Part shown: piece by piece, positions 45,774 to 56,794 of the stretch | How the letters are laid out: each line of letters starts with the position of its first letter | Numbering within the stretch: position 1 is the first letter of the stretch | Assembly: GCF_000616095.1 (NCBI RefSeq) | Contig: NZ_BAMS01000002.1 | Location: 248,001-312,000 of the forward strand | Origin: Sneathiella glossodoripedis JCM 23214 | GTDB taxonomy: Bacteria; Pseudomonadota; Alphaproteobacteria; Sneathiellales; Sneathiellaceae | Reading direction: 5' to 3' | DNA: 64,000 bases | The notes under the pieces: model-generated | Seen by the model: only the letters and a program-made list of their open reading frames with translations | Told to the model about the DNA's origin: nothing | Databases searched by the model: none | Program-made: the position numbers and the translations under genes

Positions 45774-48371
45774 TTAACCATCTCCCAAACTCTTGCTCGC
45801 CATTTCATATACGTCGTTGGAAATATTTTCGGTGTTTAATATGGCTTTCAATGCGTCTTTCATTTTGGTTTGACGATCATCATCATAGCGGCGCCATTGA
45901 CCCAGCGGGCTTACAAGTCTTGCTGCAATTTGTGGGTTTATGCCGTTGAGTTTAATAATTGCATCTGTCAGAAACTGGTAACCCGCTCCTGTTCGGGAGT
46001 GAAAATGACGCGGATTAGCAGACGCAAATGCAGCAATTAACGACCTTACACGATTTGGGTTTGTATAGGTAAAGGCTGGATGGCCTAATAGCTTGCTCAC
46101 ATCTTCCAGTGCAGCATCACGGGAGGAAGTAGCCTGCAGAGTGAACCACTTATCTATCACGAGAGAGTCATTTTCCCATCGATTGTAAAAATCCTCCAGA
46201 CATTCATCGCGGGCTGGGTGGTTTGTTACAACCAGACGTGACAGAGCAGAAATGCGATCTGTCATATTGGTGGCAGTTAAATATTGTTCTCGGGCCATTT
46301 TCAAAATTGATGGATCCTCAGTGCCACTCAAATAGAGAAGCGCCATATTTTTGAGCGACCTGTCCCCGTTATGGTCTTGGTTCTGATGCTGTTCATAAAT
46401 GGCCATTAATTCATCTGAATAGGTTGCGCCGATTGTCTTGATTGCCTCTTTTCGGGCATTGTGAATGCCGTCAACATCAACCACGCTCATTTGCTGCCCG
46501 ATAAACTGCTCCCCTGGCAGAGACATAGTAATGGCTTTGTAGGCCGGCTCAAGAGAGGCATCTGCAAGCAGGTCTCCAAATGCTCCAATGAAATCTTCGG
46601 CCAGACGATTTGCACCTTTTTCGGTTATGAGTTGCAACAGGCGTTGGGTCGCGAGGCGTTGTCCCGCTTCCCATCGGTTAAACAGATCCGTATCATTTTT
46701 AAAAAGCGTCACAAGTTTATCGTCCGCGGGACTAGCCCTTAGACGAACCGGCGCAGAAAAACCACGAAACAGGGACGGGGTTGGCCTTTCTTTTAACCCG
46801 TGAAATGAAATCTCTTCGACTTCCTTTTTCAGATTAATCAATTCCGTGCCACTTCCATCTAAACCTGGGATAAGATCCTCTCCGTTACTACCAAGCAGGC
46901 CAATTTTAAGTGGAATATGTAACGGCGGTGCATTTTTACCGGCCTTGGGATTATCCTGTCTGATCCGCAGGGTGTAACTACCTGATTTTTCGTCATAGTC
47001 GTCAGTTATGGAAATTTCAGGCGTTCCTGCTTGAATATACCAGTTCCTGAACTGGGAAAGGTCGGTTTCACTACCGTCCTCTAGTGCTTTTATAAATTCC
47101 TCTGTCGTGACCGCTTGGCCATCATGTCGTTCAAAATACAGGTCCATTCCTTTGCGAAAGTTCTCTTCGCCGAGGATAGTATGTGCCATTCGAATGACTT
47201 CAGCCCCTTTTTCGTAAACAGTAGCTGTGTAGAAATTATTTATTTCAACATAGCTTTGAGGCTGAATTGGGTGGGCGAGAGGGCCTGCATCTTCTGGAAA
47301 CTGGGCGGCCCGAAGGCGTTGAACATCTTCTATGCGCTTTACCGCGGCACTGTTCATGTCAGCGGAAAACTGTTGGTCCCGAAATACTGTGAGCCCTTCT
47401 TTGAGTGTGAGTTGGAACCAGTCGCGACAGGTAATGCGATTGCCGGTCCAGTTGTGGAAATATTCATGGGCGATTACGCTTTCAATTCCGTCAAAATCTG
47501 CATCTGTTGCTGTTTCTTTTGAGGCAAGAACATATTTCGAGTTAAATACGTTAAGTCCTTTGTTTTCCATCGCACCCATGTTGAAGTCGCTGACGGCAAC
47601 AATCATAAAGATATCAAGATCATATTCGCGGCCATATTTTTCTTCGTCCCATTTCATTGATTTTTTAAGCGAAGTCATGGCGTGATCACATTTATCTTCG
47701 TTTCCTTTCTCCACAAAAATCTGCAGTTTGATCTGCCGTCCTGACTGAGTGACGAAATGATCTTCAACTACCGCGAGGTCGCCAGCTACAAGAGCAAACA
47801 GGTAAGCAGGTTTTGGGAATGGATCGACCCAAAGATTATATTGCCGACCATCATCCAGATGACCGCTTTCCATGAGGTTTCCATTAGACAGCTTAACTGG
47901 ATATTTAGTGCCATCTCCCACGATTTTAGTGGTAAAGCGGGCCATGACATCCGGACGATCCATGTAATAAGTGATTTTTCGAAAGCCTTCCGCCTCGCAT
48001 TGTGTGCAGAAGTTGCCACTGGATTTGTACAGACCTTCCAGTTCGGTATTATCCTGAGGCTTGATCAGCGTAACAATTTCGACCGTAAACTCGTCTGCAG
48101 GCGCAGCAAAAGTGAGGCCAGTACTTGATAAAGTGTAATTTTGCTGATCAAGCAGTGTTCCATCAAGAGTGATGCTTTGTAGATCGAGTTTCTCACCGTC
48201 CAGATAAACAAGGTTACCGTTATCAGTTTGTCGTTTGATTTTCAGGCTTGAGCTGACCTTAGTGACATGTTCATCCAATTCAATAACAAGGTCGACATGT
48301 GTAATAGTGAAAGCCGGAGGTGTGTAGTCCTTCAGATAGATCGTTTTCGGTGCAGCTTTTGACAGTGACAT
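45774..48371 (-). CDS. pepN: Aminopeptidase N
   Basis: M1 zinc aminopeptidase, 865 residues, cytosolic. It has the exopeptidase motif GAMENKGLNVF and the zinc site VIAHEYFHNWTGNRITCRDWFQLTLKEGLTV (HExxH...E), with the Ig-like domain and the C-terminal helical array. Length and the NWTGNRITCRDWFQL block are typical of the PepN branch. Divergent from dapA. Confidence 0.97.
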   Translation of the reverse strand: MSLSKAAPKTIYLKDYTPPAFTITHVDLVIELDEHVTKVSSSLKIKRQTDNGNLVYLDGEKLDLQSITLDGTLLDQQNYTLSSTGLTFAAPADEFTVEIVTLIKPQDNTELEGLYKSSGNFCTQCEAEGFRKITYYMDRPDVMARFTTKIVGDGTKYPVKLSNGNLMESGHLDDGRQYNLWVDPFPKPAYLFALVAGDLAVVEDHFVTQSGRQIKLQIFVEKGNEDKCDHAMTSLKKSMKWDEEKYGREYDLDIFMIVAVSDFNMGAMENKGLNVFNSKYVLASKETATDADFDGIESVIAHEYFHNWTGNRITCRDWFQLTLKEGLTVFRDQQFSADMNSAAVKRIEDVQRLRAAQFPEDAGPLAHPIQPQSYVEINNFYTATVYEKGAEVIRMAHTILGEENFRKGMDLYFERHDGQAVTTEEFIKALEDGSETDLSQFRNWYIQAGTPEISITDDYDEKSGSYTLRIRQDNPKAGKNAPPLHIPLKIGLLGSNGEDLIPGLDGSGTELINLKKEVEEISFHGLKERPTPSLFRGFSAPVRLRASPADDKLVTLFKNDTDLFNRWEAGQRLATQRLLQLITEKGANRLAEDFIGAFGDLLADASLEPAYKAITMSLPGEQFIGQQMSVVDVDGIHNARKEAIKTIGATYSDELMAIYEQHQNQDHNGDRSLKNMALLYLSGTEDPSILKMAREQYLTATNMTDRISALSRLVVTNHPARDECLEDFYNRWENDSLVIDKWFTLQATSSRDAALEDVSKLLGHPAFTYTNPNRVRSLIAAFASANPRHFHSRTGAGYQFLTDAIIKLNGINPQIAARLVSPLGQWRRYDDDRQTKMKDALKAILNTENISNDVYEMASKSLGDG

Positions 48372-48607
48372 GGTTTTCCTTTGCTAGACGTTCCTTACAA
48401 GGATAAACAGAAAAATAGTGGTTTCAAGGGGGGGACGAAACAGATAAAGCAACTAAACAGCCTGTCTCAAACATTGAACCATATGCGAGGAAATGCAAGT
48501 TACATCTTGCCAAGTCTGAAAGTCTGCCTATAACTCTGATTTCCGGCTTAAAGCATATGGAATAAGGAAAGCCGGTTCAGATCAATATTAATTTTAAGGA
48601 TACTGTC

Positions 48608-49483
48608 ATGTTTAGAGGATCAATCACTGCGCTCGTAACACCATTTAACGGTGAGAGTGTGGATGAAAAGGCGTTCCAATCTTTCGTGGACTGGCAGATA
48701 AAATCCGGAACAAAGGGGCTAGTCCCGGTAGGAACTACTGGCGAGTCGCCAACACTAAGTCATCCAGAACATGATCGGGTGGTGGAGCTCTGCATTGAGG
48801 CTGCTGACAAGCGTGTTCCTGTTATGGCGGGAGCAGGTTCCAATAACACATCAGAGGCCATACGTCTGAGCCAACATGCGCAAAAAGCTGGTGCAGATGC
48901 TGTTCTGGTCGCGATGCCCTATTACAACAAACCTTCGCAAGAAGGCATGTATGCTCATTATAAAGCAATTAATGATGCAATCGATATTCCCATTTACATC
49001 TATAACATACCGGGACGTAGCATTGTTGATATGACCCCTGAAACAATGGGTGAGCTTGCGAAGCTCAAAAATATTGTGGGTGTGAAGGATGCAACCGGCG
49101 ATGTTTCACGCGTTTCACTTCAGCGGCATTTTTGCGGAGAAGATTTTATTCAGATTTCTGGCGAAGATGCAACGGCGATTGGGTTCAATGCACAAGGGGG
49201 TGTGGGTTGCATTTCAGTGACATCAAATGTTGCTCCCGCGCTCGTCTCTCAGATGCAGGAAGCAACATTGAGTGGCGATTTTGCCAAAGCTGTTGAAATT
49301 CAGGAAAAACTGATTCTTTTGCATAGTGCGATGTTCATGTATCCAAGTCCAGCACCTGCAAAATATGCGCTTTCACTGCTTGGACATTGCAAGGAAGATG
49401 TGCGTTTGCCTCTTGTATCTGTGCCTGAAAATACAAAATCAGTAATTCGCGCGGCAATGAAGCATACTGGATTAATTGACTAG
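48608..49483 (+). CDS. dapA: 4-hydroxy-tetrahydrodipicolinate synthase
   Basis: Condenses pyruvate with aspartate semialdehyde in lysine/DAP synthesis. The 291 residues show the Schiff-base lysine GVKDATGD, the substrate motif [10 protein letters not shown], and [16 protein letters not shown] precedes the ATG. It leads into smpB 20 bp downstream. Confidence 0.97.
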   Translation: MFRGSITALVTPFNGESVDEKAFQSFVDWQIKSGTKGLVPVGTTGESPTLSHPEHDRVVELCIEAADKRVPVMAGAGSNNTSEAIRLSQHAQKAGADAVLVAMPYYNKPSQEGMYAHYKAINDAIDIPIYIYNIPGRSIVDMTPETMGELAKLKNIVGVKDATGDVSRVSLQRHFCGEDFIQISGEDATAIGFNAQGGVGCISVTSNVAPALVSQMQEATLSGDFAKAVEIQEKLILLHSAMFMYPSPAPAKYALSLLGHCKEDVRLPLVSVPENTKSVIRAAMKHTGLID

Positions 49484-49502
49484 GGGTATTTGAATACAGC
49501 AA

Positions 49503-49961
49503 ATGGCTGATAAATTTATCGCAGAAAACAGGAAAGCCCGGCATAATTACTTCATTGAGGATGATTTCGAAGCCGGGATCATGCTGCTGGGTACGGAGGT
49601 CAAAAGCCTTCGTGCCGGCGGTGCCAATATTCAAGAGAGTTATGCTTCTTTTGAAAATGATGGCCTGTATCTGGTGAATGCTCATATTGCTGAATATGGT
49701 TATGGCAACCGCAATAACCACGAGCCGTCCAGACCGCGTAAATTGTTGATGCATAAACGCGAACTTGCAAAGCTGCATCAGCAAATTCAACGTGCTGGAA
49801 AAACACTCGTTCCACTTTCGCTTTATTTTAATGAGCGCGGTAAGGTGAAGGTCAAGTTAGGCCTTGCTGCGGGCAAGAAGAAGCATGACAAGCGGGAGAC
49901 GGAAAAGAAACGTGACTGGAACCGGGAAAAACAACGCCTGATGAAAAACAGTCACCATTAA
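49503..49961 (+). CDS. smpB: SsrA-binding protein
   Basis: Partner of tmRNA in trans-translation. The 152 residues have the OB-fold core [53 protein letters not shown], and the basic C-terminal tail [24 protein letters not shown]. No ssrA gene is seen nearby. Confidence 0.97.
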   Translation: MADKFIAENRKARHNYFIEDDFEAGIMLLGTEVKSLRAGGANIQESYASFENDGLYLVNAHIAEYGYGNRNNHEPSRPRKLLMHKRELAKLHQQIQRAGKTLVPLSLYFNERGKVKVKLGLAAGKKKHDKRETEKKRDWNREKQRLMKNSHH

Positions 49962-49969
49962 ATACGGGG

Positions 49970-51350
49970 CTACTGCAGCGTGTAACCTTCTGGGAAATGA
50001 ATCTGCGCCAGATTGACATCTTTTGTGAACGCGACCCCAATTGACTGATCCTTTTTCCAGACAATACGCCCGGTATACTCCGTTTCTGACAAGACTGAAG
50101 AGCGGAGCGTTACCTGCGTTCCAACAGGTTTATCCAACTGTAGCCAAACTCTCGCACCTCCTTCGCTGAAATCAATCACATTGCCGTTATAACGGCTCTG
50201 ATCAACAAGAAGCGTTGCGGGGCAATTGACAGGGTGGCGGTCATGCCGTCTGCTGGACTTATGCAAGCTGTCCTGATCCAATGCGATCAATAGGCTGTTT
50301 GGAGGCAGACTTTCCAAAGCACGCGGTACATAGTCGGGATCTTTTTTCTGTTTTTCCAAAATTGAGTAATGCAGTTTTTCTGTTCCGGGAATTTGACTGC
50401 GGGAAAGATGCGTGTCAGCGCGGCCAATTTTTCGTAAATAGTCGCCGCCTCCCAATTTTGTGAAAACTCTATCGAGGAAATTGGCTTCCTGTAATAGCCC
50501 GTGCGCATCAGGTGTGCTCAGATCGTCAACTTTCTGGGTGTCAAACTGCAATCCTTCTTCACTCGCTTTGTTGAGCATCCAGCGAAAGGCAATATCGGAA
50601 AGGCGGCTGTCGCGTTGACCGCCGGTTATATTGGCATGTTTTCCTGCAAACCAGACCTGTTCAAGTCGTCGCAATTGTCCTGGTTTCACACCGATCCAGA
50701 TATGCGGTTTATAGGCCGGGTTTGTCTCATCAATTGCCAGTGCGTGATAGGCTGATTGAACTGCGGGACTAACATTTTCAGAGAGATATTCTCCCCAAAG
50801 CATTGAAAAATGACGCAGTCCTCGCACAGGGACGCCATGTGAGCCTACAGTGTCCCAGCACCCCAAAAAGCGTATTGGGACTTCACGTGCTTCAAAGCTT
50901 TCCCGAAGATTCTGTCCTGAAGCCCCGCCGAGCCGTGCCCACCAGGCGGCTATATGTGTAGGCATTTTTAATTTGCGGGAGACTTTCTACGTGCAAAAGG
51001 CCGCAAACACTGATCATATAGGCCACATATTGCAACGCAAATGCACCTCTACCAGAACCAATAAGATAAATTTCATCGCCAGGCATGTAAGTGCGGGCTA
51101 AGAACTCGTATGCGTCAAAAATTTCCTGCCGAAGACCAAAGCCAAAGGTTCTGTTTAACCACCTTTTGGGCGCAAGGGTGTTCTGGTAGTCATTCTGCAG
51201 AAGGCTTATTTGTCGTTCACCACTTGAAGTCTGTTCAAGAAGGCATCGTTCCGCAAGAGTTGCGTTACCTGAGACAGGGCGACGCTTGCTGCGAAATTGT
51301 GGCCGTTGCCAACTATGATCATTAAAAACAACCAGCTTGCGCATGAACAT
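49970..51350 (-). CDS. DUF2235-like pseudo-hydrolase fused to PilZ domain (frameshift)
   Basis: A fusion of about 459 residues. N-terminal DUF2235 (Tle1 phospholipase-like) region: RKLVVFNDHSWQ, GDEIYLIGSGRGAFALQYVAYMI, then in another frame VPIRFLGCWDTVGSHGVP. The usual nucleophile motif GFSRGA reads GSGRGA and DGTW reads DHSW, so catalysis is doubtful. The C-terminus is a PilZ domain (RRHDRHPVNCPATLL ... VIDFSEGGARVWL), i.e. cyclic-di-GMP binding. The frames join between about 50892 and 50965; the shift needs one base removed, perhaps from GGGG near 50930. GGGAG precedes the ATG at 51350. Confidence 0.75.
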
Positions 51351-51527
51351 TTATTCTCCCTTATTGGGATTCCCGACCAATATATTAGCATATTGTGAGC
51401 GGATTATCATCTCATATAGGAGAGCGGGAATTAATTAACAAATTGTAAACGCAAAAATGGTTCTAAAAAGTTACGCGGCAGTTTGTTATGGTTTTGTTTT
51501 CATTGACAAAATTCGTTTTCAAAAATG

Positions 51528-52124
51528 TCAGGCTCTCTCTTCGAGTTCTTCCAGTTCCTCAAAATCTTCTTCGTAATAATCATCTGCACGAGAATTGTTC
51601 GCACGATTGGTGAAGGAAGTCATGTCATTCAGGTCCATGAAGAAATCCGCCTGACGGCGTAACTCATCAGCTATCATCGGCGGGTTGGTTTTAACAGAGC
51701 TGACGACAGTCACGCGCACCCCTTTGCGCTGAACCGCTTCAACCAGCCTTCTGAAATCTCCGTCTCCGGAAAACAGGACGGCATGGTCGATTGAACTGCT
51801 AAGCTCAAGCATATCAATTGCCAGTTCAATATCCATATTCCCTTTGACCTTGCGGCGTCCCGCAGGATCGGTGAATTCTTTCGCAGGCTTGGTGACGAGA
51901 GTGTATCCGTTGTAATCGAGCCAGTCGATCAGGGGGCGAATGGGGGAATATTCCTGATCTTCAACCATGGCTGTGTAATAAAAGGCTCTAACCAGCCGTC
52001 CTTTGGCTGAAAATGCCTCCAATAGTTTTTTGTAATCAATTTCCAGATTGAGGGCTCTGGCGGAGGAATACAGATTGGAGCCATCAATAAACAGGGCAAT
52101 TCGCTCTTCGGTATAAAAGGCCAT
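51528..52124 (-). CDS. NYN (LabA/DUF88-like) domain protein
   Basis: A 198-residue PIN-like nuclease-fold protein. Acidic motifs ALFIDGSNLYSSARAL, VKGNMDIELAIDML and AVLFSGDGDFRRLVEAVQRKG match the LabA/NYN family, whose members are probable RNases. The C-terminus is a Glu-rich tail. It is divergent from folK. Specific RNA target unknown. Confidence 0.9.
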   Translation of the reverse strand: MAFYTEERIALFIDGSNLYSSARALNLEIDYKKLLEAFSAKGRLVRAFYYTAMVEDQEYSPIRPLIDWLDYNGYTLVTKPAKEFTDPAGRRKVKGNMDIELAIDMLELSSSIDHAVLFSGDGDFRRLVEAVQRKGVRVTVVSSVKTNPPMIADELRRQADFFMDLNDMTSFTNRANNSRADDYYEEDFEELEELEERA

Positions 52125-52252
52125 AAGTAATCCAATAGTTTGTTTTTTATTCTTATCCCTTTAATCTACAGATAATTTGCTTGTAATGGCTAGTATTTTT
52201 CCATAATCCGGCGATAATTTTGCCATGACGTAACTGCAGTATGGAAAGTTAT

Positions 52253-52762
52253 ATGATCTTTATCGCCCTTGGCGCAAATTTGAACCACCCCCTATATGGT
52301 GATCCGCTAAATACTCTGCGTGCAGCTATTGAAGAGATCGAGCAAAGTGGTCTTGAAGTGGTCGCCAAATCAAGTTGGTACAAAACTGCACCGGTTCCCA
52401 TTTCAGACCAGCCATGGTTTGTAAATGCCGTCATTCAGGTTCGGACTGCTTTGCCCGCTAAGGAGCTGTTAGCACTTTTACACACAATAGAACGTAAGTT
52501 TGGTCGAGTGCGGGAGATCCAGTGGGAAGCGAGAGTTCTGGATCTGGATTTGTTGGCATATGGTGATAGTGTTACGCAAAATCAGGATCAGCAGCTCGGG
52601 AAGGTTATTCCGCATCCCAGGATGCATGAGCGACGTTTTGTAATGGCACCATTGAGCGAAATATCACCCGATTGGCTGCATCCTGTAATCGGTAAAACGG
52701 CCAAACAAATATGTGATGGTTTGCCCTGTGATAGCGAAGTTAAGATACTGAAACAGGGTTAA
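52253..52762 (+). CDS. folK: 2-amino-4-hydroxy-6-hydroxymethyldihydropteridine pyrophosphokinase
   Basis: Pyrophosphorylates the pterin in folate synthesis. Motifs: IFIALGANLNHP, SSWYKTAPVPISDQPWFVNAV, LLALLHTIERKFGRVREIQWEARVLDLDLLAYG, and IPHPRMHERRFVMAPLSEI. I prefer ATG 52253, which has GGAAAG just upstream; an ATG at 52241 would add four residues. About 169 residues. Precedes rpoZ. Confidence 0.95.
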   Translation: MIFIALGANLNHPLYGDPLNTLRAAIEEIEQSGLEVVAKSSWYKTAPVPISDQPWFVNAVIQVRTALPAKELLALLHTIERKFGRVREIQWEARVLDLDLLAYGDSVTQNQDQQLGKVIPHPRMHERRFVMAPLSEISPDWLHPVIGKTAKQICDGLPCDSEVKILKQG

Positions 52763-52879
52763 TGACCAGCATATGTAGCTGGACAGGAAAAAAAGTGAAA
52801 AAAATATAGAGTTTCTCTTGCTTATTGAGGCGCAAGCGAATATCTAGAGGGGCTAAACACAGACTATGGAGTATTGTTG

Positions 52880-53281
52880 ATGGCTCGCGTCACCGTTGAA
52901 GATTGCGTATTGAAAGTTCCTAACCGCTTTGAGCTTGTGCTGTTAGCTGCTCGTCGCGCTCGGACAATTGCAGCAGGCTCAATGCTTACTGTCGATCGGG
53001 ACAACGACAAGAACCCGGTTGTAGCACTTCGTGAGATTGCTGAAGATACTATCAGCACCGGAGAGCTGAAAGACAGCCTGATTGGTACATTGCAGCGTCG
53101 TGTTGAGGTGGATGAGCCTGAAGAAGACAACATGGCCGCTTTGATGAGCTCAAGCAGTGAATGGGCTGGTGTTGTTCAAGAAGACGCTCATGAGGAAACT
53201 TTTTCTGCTGAAGAAGTTGGCGCCTCTGACGGAACGGCTGCACCGAAATCCGATGATATGCCGGAAGATCCGTTTGCATAA
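52880..53281 (+). CDS. rpoZ: RNA polymerase omega subunit
   Basis: The 133-residue omega protein begins [31 protein letters not shown], with the RNAP-binding core [16 protein letters not shown]. An acidic C-terminal tail follows. GGAG lies eight bases upstream; an upstream TTG is less likely. A strong terminator follows, then rsh, the common order rpoZ-rsh. Confidence 0.96.
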   Translation: MARVTVEDCVLKVPNRFELVLLAARRARTIAAGSMLTVDRDNDKNPVVALREIAEDTISTGELKDSLIGTLQRRVEVDEPEEDNMAALMSSSSEWAGVVQEDAHEETFSAEEVGASDGTAAPKSDDMPEDPFA

Positions 53282-53300
53282 AAATCCGCAACAGAATTAA

Positions 53301-53348
53301 AAAAAAGAGGGGCACTGGACATAATTGAATGTTGGTGCCCCTTTTTTT
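53301..53348 (+). terminator. Rho-independent terminator after rpoZ
   Basis: AGGGGCAC pairs with GTGCCCCT across a 19-base loop and is followed by eight T's. It lies 20 bases past the rpoZ stop and 50 bases before the rsh start. Confidence 0.9.
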
Positions 53349-53396
53349 ATATATACTCAACTGCCTATTCTGAATTGTCTGTTCCCGGGTTGGTAA

Positions 53397-55549
53397 ATGT
53401 TACGTCAGGTTGAACTTGTTGAGCGAGTATTAAGCTATGATCCTCATGCGGATGAGGATCTATTGAACCGTGCGTATGTATTTACGATAAAAGCTCATGG
53501 TAGTCAGACACGGGCATCAGGCGATCCTTACTTTTCTCACCCGATTGAAGTCGCTGGTATCCTTACCGAGTTGAAACTCGATATGGCATCCATCATTACG
53601 GCGTTGCTGCATGATACAATTGAAGACACAGTCGCAACGAAAGAAGAAATTGAGGAAATTTTCGGTCAGGAAATAGCTGTTCTTGTTGATGGGGTGACAA
53701 AACTTTCGCAGCTGGAGCTGCAATCTGATCGCACCAAGCAGGCAGAAAATTTCTCCAAGCTGTTGTTGGCAATGTCCAATGATATTCGGGTCCTGTTGGT
53801 GAAGTTGGCTGATCGTCTGCATAACATGCGGACACTTCATTTCATCAAAAAGCCGGAAAAACGCAAACGCATTGCCACTGAAACCATGGAGATTTATGCG
53901 CCCCTTGCGGAGCGTATTGGTATTCAGAGTTTTCGCGACGAGCTTGAAGATCTCGCATTTGTCGAGCTGAACAACGAGGCGCGTAAATCCATTTTGAGGC
54001 GATTGGAGTATTTGCGGGCGGAAGGTGAAGACCTAGTAGATCGTATCGTTAATAAGCTCAAAGATGATTTGCACGAGGCAGGCTTGCAGGCGGAAGTTTC
54101 CGGACGCGAAAAACGGCCTTATTCCATCTGGCGCAAGATGGAGCAAAAGAATGTCACATTTGAACAGCTTTCAGACATTATCGCCTTTCGGGTTGTCGTC
54201 TCGAACGTGGAACAGTGTTATCATGTTCTGGGTAACCTTCATGCAAAATACTCAATGGTACCGGGGCGATTTAAGGATTACATATCCACGCCCAAGCGCA
54301 ATAATTACCAGTCCATACATACGACTATAATAGGACCGGAGCGACAGCGTATTGAAGTGCAGATCCGTACGCGTGAGATGCATGAGACCAATGAATTTGG
54401 TGTGGCGGCGCACTGGCAATACAAACAGCAGATTGGCGAAAAAGTTCAGGACGGCCAGCAGTATCGTTGGTTGAGAGAACTTCTTGAAATTCTGGAAGAG
54501 GCGTCTGATCCAGATGAGTTTCTTGAGCATACCAAGCTGAATATGTATCAGGATCAGGTGTTCTGTTTCTCTCCGAAGGGGGATTTGATCTCTCTGCCTG
54601 CTGGAAGTACACCTGTGGATTTTGCTTATGCTGTGCATACGCGGGTAGGAGATACCTGCGTGGGATCCAAGGTGAACGGTCGTCTTGCACCACTTCGCAC
54701 TATTTTGAAAAATGGTGATCAGGTGGAGATTCTCCGCTCTAAAAACCAGACCCCATCGCCAACATGGGAAAGCTTTGTTGTCAGTGGTAAGGCACGATCA
54801 GCTATTCGCCGTTTCATTCGACAGCAGCAGCGGGACCAGTATATTGAGTTGGGCAAGTCAATTGCTGAAAAATCCTTCAGAATGGATGGAAAGCCATTCA
54901 CTGAAAAGGCATTGGCACCGGTTCTGAAAGTCTGGGATCTGGAAAATATCGAGGATCTGTATTATTCCTTGGGAGATGGTACCCATACGGGGCGTCAATT
55001 GCTGGAAGTTATTTTTCCCGGCGAAAAAAGCAAGGATGCGGACGAGAATGTCGTTCCCATTCACAGAAAGAAACAGACTGGCAAGCACAAGCATGAGCAT
55101 GCAGTCCCTATCCGGGGTTTGATACCCGGAATGGCAATGCATTTTGCCGGTTGTTGTCATCCCTTACCTGGCGATCGTATTGTGGGTATTGTCATGACAG
55201 GGCGGGGCGTAACAATTCACACAATTGACTGCGACACTCTGGAGCAATATTCCGAAGTTCCTGAAAGGTGGCTGGATGTGTCATGGGACACAGACCAGCA
55301 AAATGAAACCTTGCAGGTGGGCCGGATCGGCATCGTCATGGCGAACGAGCCGGGGCGCTTTCAAGTGTGACTTCAACAATTGCCGCCAATAAAGGGAATA
55401 TCAATAATCTTGTCATATCAAATCGCAGTCAGGATTTTTTCGAAATGCGAGTTGATATCGAAGTTCGGGATGTTCGCCATCTCACCAATATCATTGCAGC
55501 TTTGCGGGCGGATCCCGTGATAAGTTCTGTAGAACGTTCTAGCGGATAA
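53397..55549 (+). CDS. rsh: Bifunctional (p)ppGpp synthetase/hydrolase Rsh (single frameshift)
   Basis: Stringent-response enzyme that makes and degrades (p)ppGpp. Order: HD hydrolase domain (HPIEVAGILTEL, ALLHDTIEDT), synthetase (VPGRFKDYISTPKRNNYQSIHT), TGS (CFSPKGDLISLPAGSTPVDFAYAVH), and zinc-finger/ACT region. The frame ends early at NEPGRFQV; a neighbouring frame gives ALSSVTSTIAANKGNI and the ACT end VDIEVRDVRHLTNIIAALRADPVISSVER. A missing G in the GGGG run near 55351 restores about 717 residues. HDTIED and the synthetase loop are intact. Pairs functionally with the omega subunit upstream and DksA. Confidence 0.95.
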
Positions 55550-55563
55550 GGATAGAAATACAA

Positions 55564-56151
55564 ATGAAACCGGAAGAAGTGCTCGCTCATTTTCGCGAAA
55601 CTGACGCCTTGCTGGAGGGACATTTTCTGCTGAGTTCAGGAATGCACTCAGACAGATATCTTCAATGCGCGAAAGTACTGATGCATCCGCAACGGGCAGC
55701 CATATTGTGTCAGGCACTGGCAAAAAAAGTTCATGATGCCCTTGGGAAAGGTGCGGTTGATCTGGTTGTCGCGCCGGCAATGGGTGGTGTTGTTGTCGGT
55801 TACGAGATGGCGCGCCAATTGGGTGTGCCGGGTATGTTTACGGAACGGGTAGAAGGACAGTTCACTTTCAGGCGTGGATTTGAGGTTCCAAAAGGTGCAA
55901 AAGTAATTATGTCAGAGGATATTGTGACGACCGGAAAGTCCAGCCGCGAATGCATCGAAGTGATTAAAGAGGCAGGCGGTGAGGTCGTGGGAGCCACCTG
56001 CCTTATTGATCGCTCAAACGGAACTGCAGATGTGGGCGTTCCTCTGTTTTCATTGATGCAGATGAACGTGAAAATCTATCCTGCAGATAAATTGCCGCCC
56101 GAGCTGCAGGCAATTCCGGCGGTCAAGCCGGGGAGCCGTAACCTGAAATAA
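55564..56151 (+). CDS. pyrE: Orotate phosphoribosyltransferase
   Basis: Adds PRPP to orotate in pyrimidine synthesis. The 195 residues contain LSSGMHSDRYLQCAKVLMHP, VVAPAMGGVVVGYEMARQLG and the PRPP loop SEDIVTTGKSSRECIEVIKE. It starts 14 bp after the rsh stop, in a compact operon with DUF2062, pdxJ and acpS. Confidence 0.97.
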   Translation: MKPEEVLAHFRETDALLEGHFLLSSGMHSDRYLQCAKVLMHPQRAAILCQALAKKVHDALGKGAVDLVVAPAMGGVVVGYEMARQLGVPGMFTERVEGQFTFRRGFEVPKGAKVIMSEDIVTTGKSSRECIEVIKEAGGEVVGATCLIDRSNGTADVGVPLFSLMQMNVKIYPADKLPPELQAIPAVKPGSRNLK

Positions 56152-56164
56152 AGATGATTTTTTG

Positions 56165-56794
56165 ATGTTTAAGCGCCGCGAAAAACCCGGCATTTTCCGT
56201 CGGGTCCTTGATTTCTTCTGGCCCTCGATCGGATTCTCCAGATCCACTCGATATCTGGGATACCGTTTGGCCAGACTACCCGGAACGCCTTATTCGCTGG
56301 CGGCGGGATTTGCATTTGGCGCGGCAATTTCATTTACGCCTTTTGTCGGGTTGCACTTTATTCTGGGGGGACTGCTCGCGTGGGCATTCAGGGCCAATAT
56401 CCTTGCTTCGGCGATAGGCACGGCTGTTGGCAATCCATGGACTTTTCCCTTCATCTGGGCATCCAGCTATCATTTGGGTTATTGGATGCTTGGGAGAAAA
56501 ACTGGTAACGACAGTGGTTTCTCAGCAGGCACAATGGATCAGTTCTTTCACAACCTTATGGAAGATGGCTGGCAAAGTGTAACGGAAATTTTTTCAAACG
56601 TGATTTTTCCCATGTTGATTGGATCAATTCCGCTATCTATTGTGGTCTGGTTAGTTTTTTATTACCCGTTGAGCATTTTGATCCGTAATTTCCACCTTCG
56701 CCGTGCAGAAGCCTTACAGGCTGGAGCGCAGCGCCAAAGGAAAGCTGCTGAAATGAGTATGCTTCAGGTTTCAAAAAATAAGGATAACAGATGA
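56165..56794 (+). CDS. DUF2062 family membrane protein
   Basis: A 209-residue membrane protein of the DUF2062 family. Family features are [45 protein letters not shown], and a C-terminal hydrophobic segment ([23 protein letters not shown]). Function unknown. A TTG three bases upstream is in frame but ATG is preferred. The stop overlaps the pdxJ start in an ATGA. Confidence 0.92.
   Translation: MFKRREKPGIFRRVLDFFWPSIGFSRSTRYLGYRLARLPGTPYSLAAGFAFGAAISFTPFVGLHFILGGLLAWAFRANILASAIGTAVGNPWTFPFIWASSYHLGYWMLGRKTGNDSGFSAGTMDQFFHNLMEDGWQSVTEIFSNVIFPMLIGSIPLSIVVWLVFYYPLSILIRNFHLRRAEALQAGAQRQRKAAEMSMLQVSKNKDNR

Noticed and set aside
49503-49961. tmRNA (ssrA) next to smpB
   Set aside because: No tRNA-like ends or tag reading frame are visible on either side.
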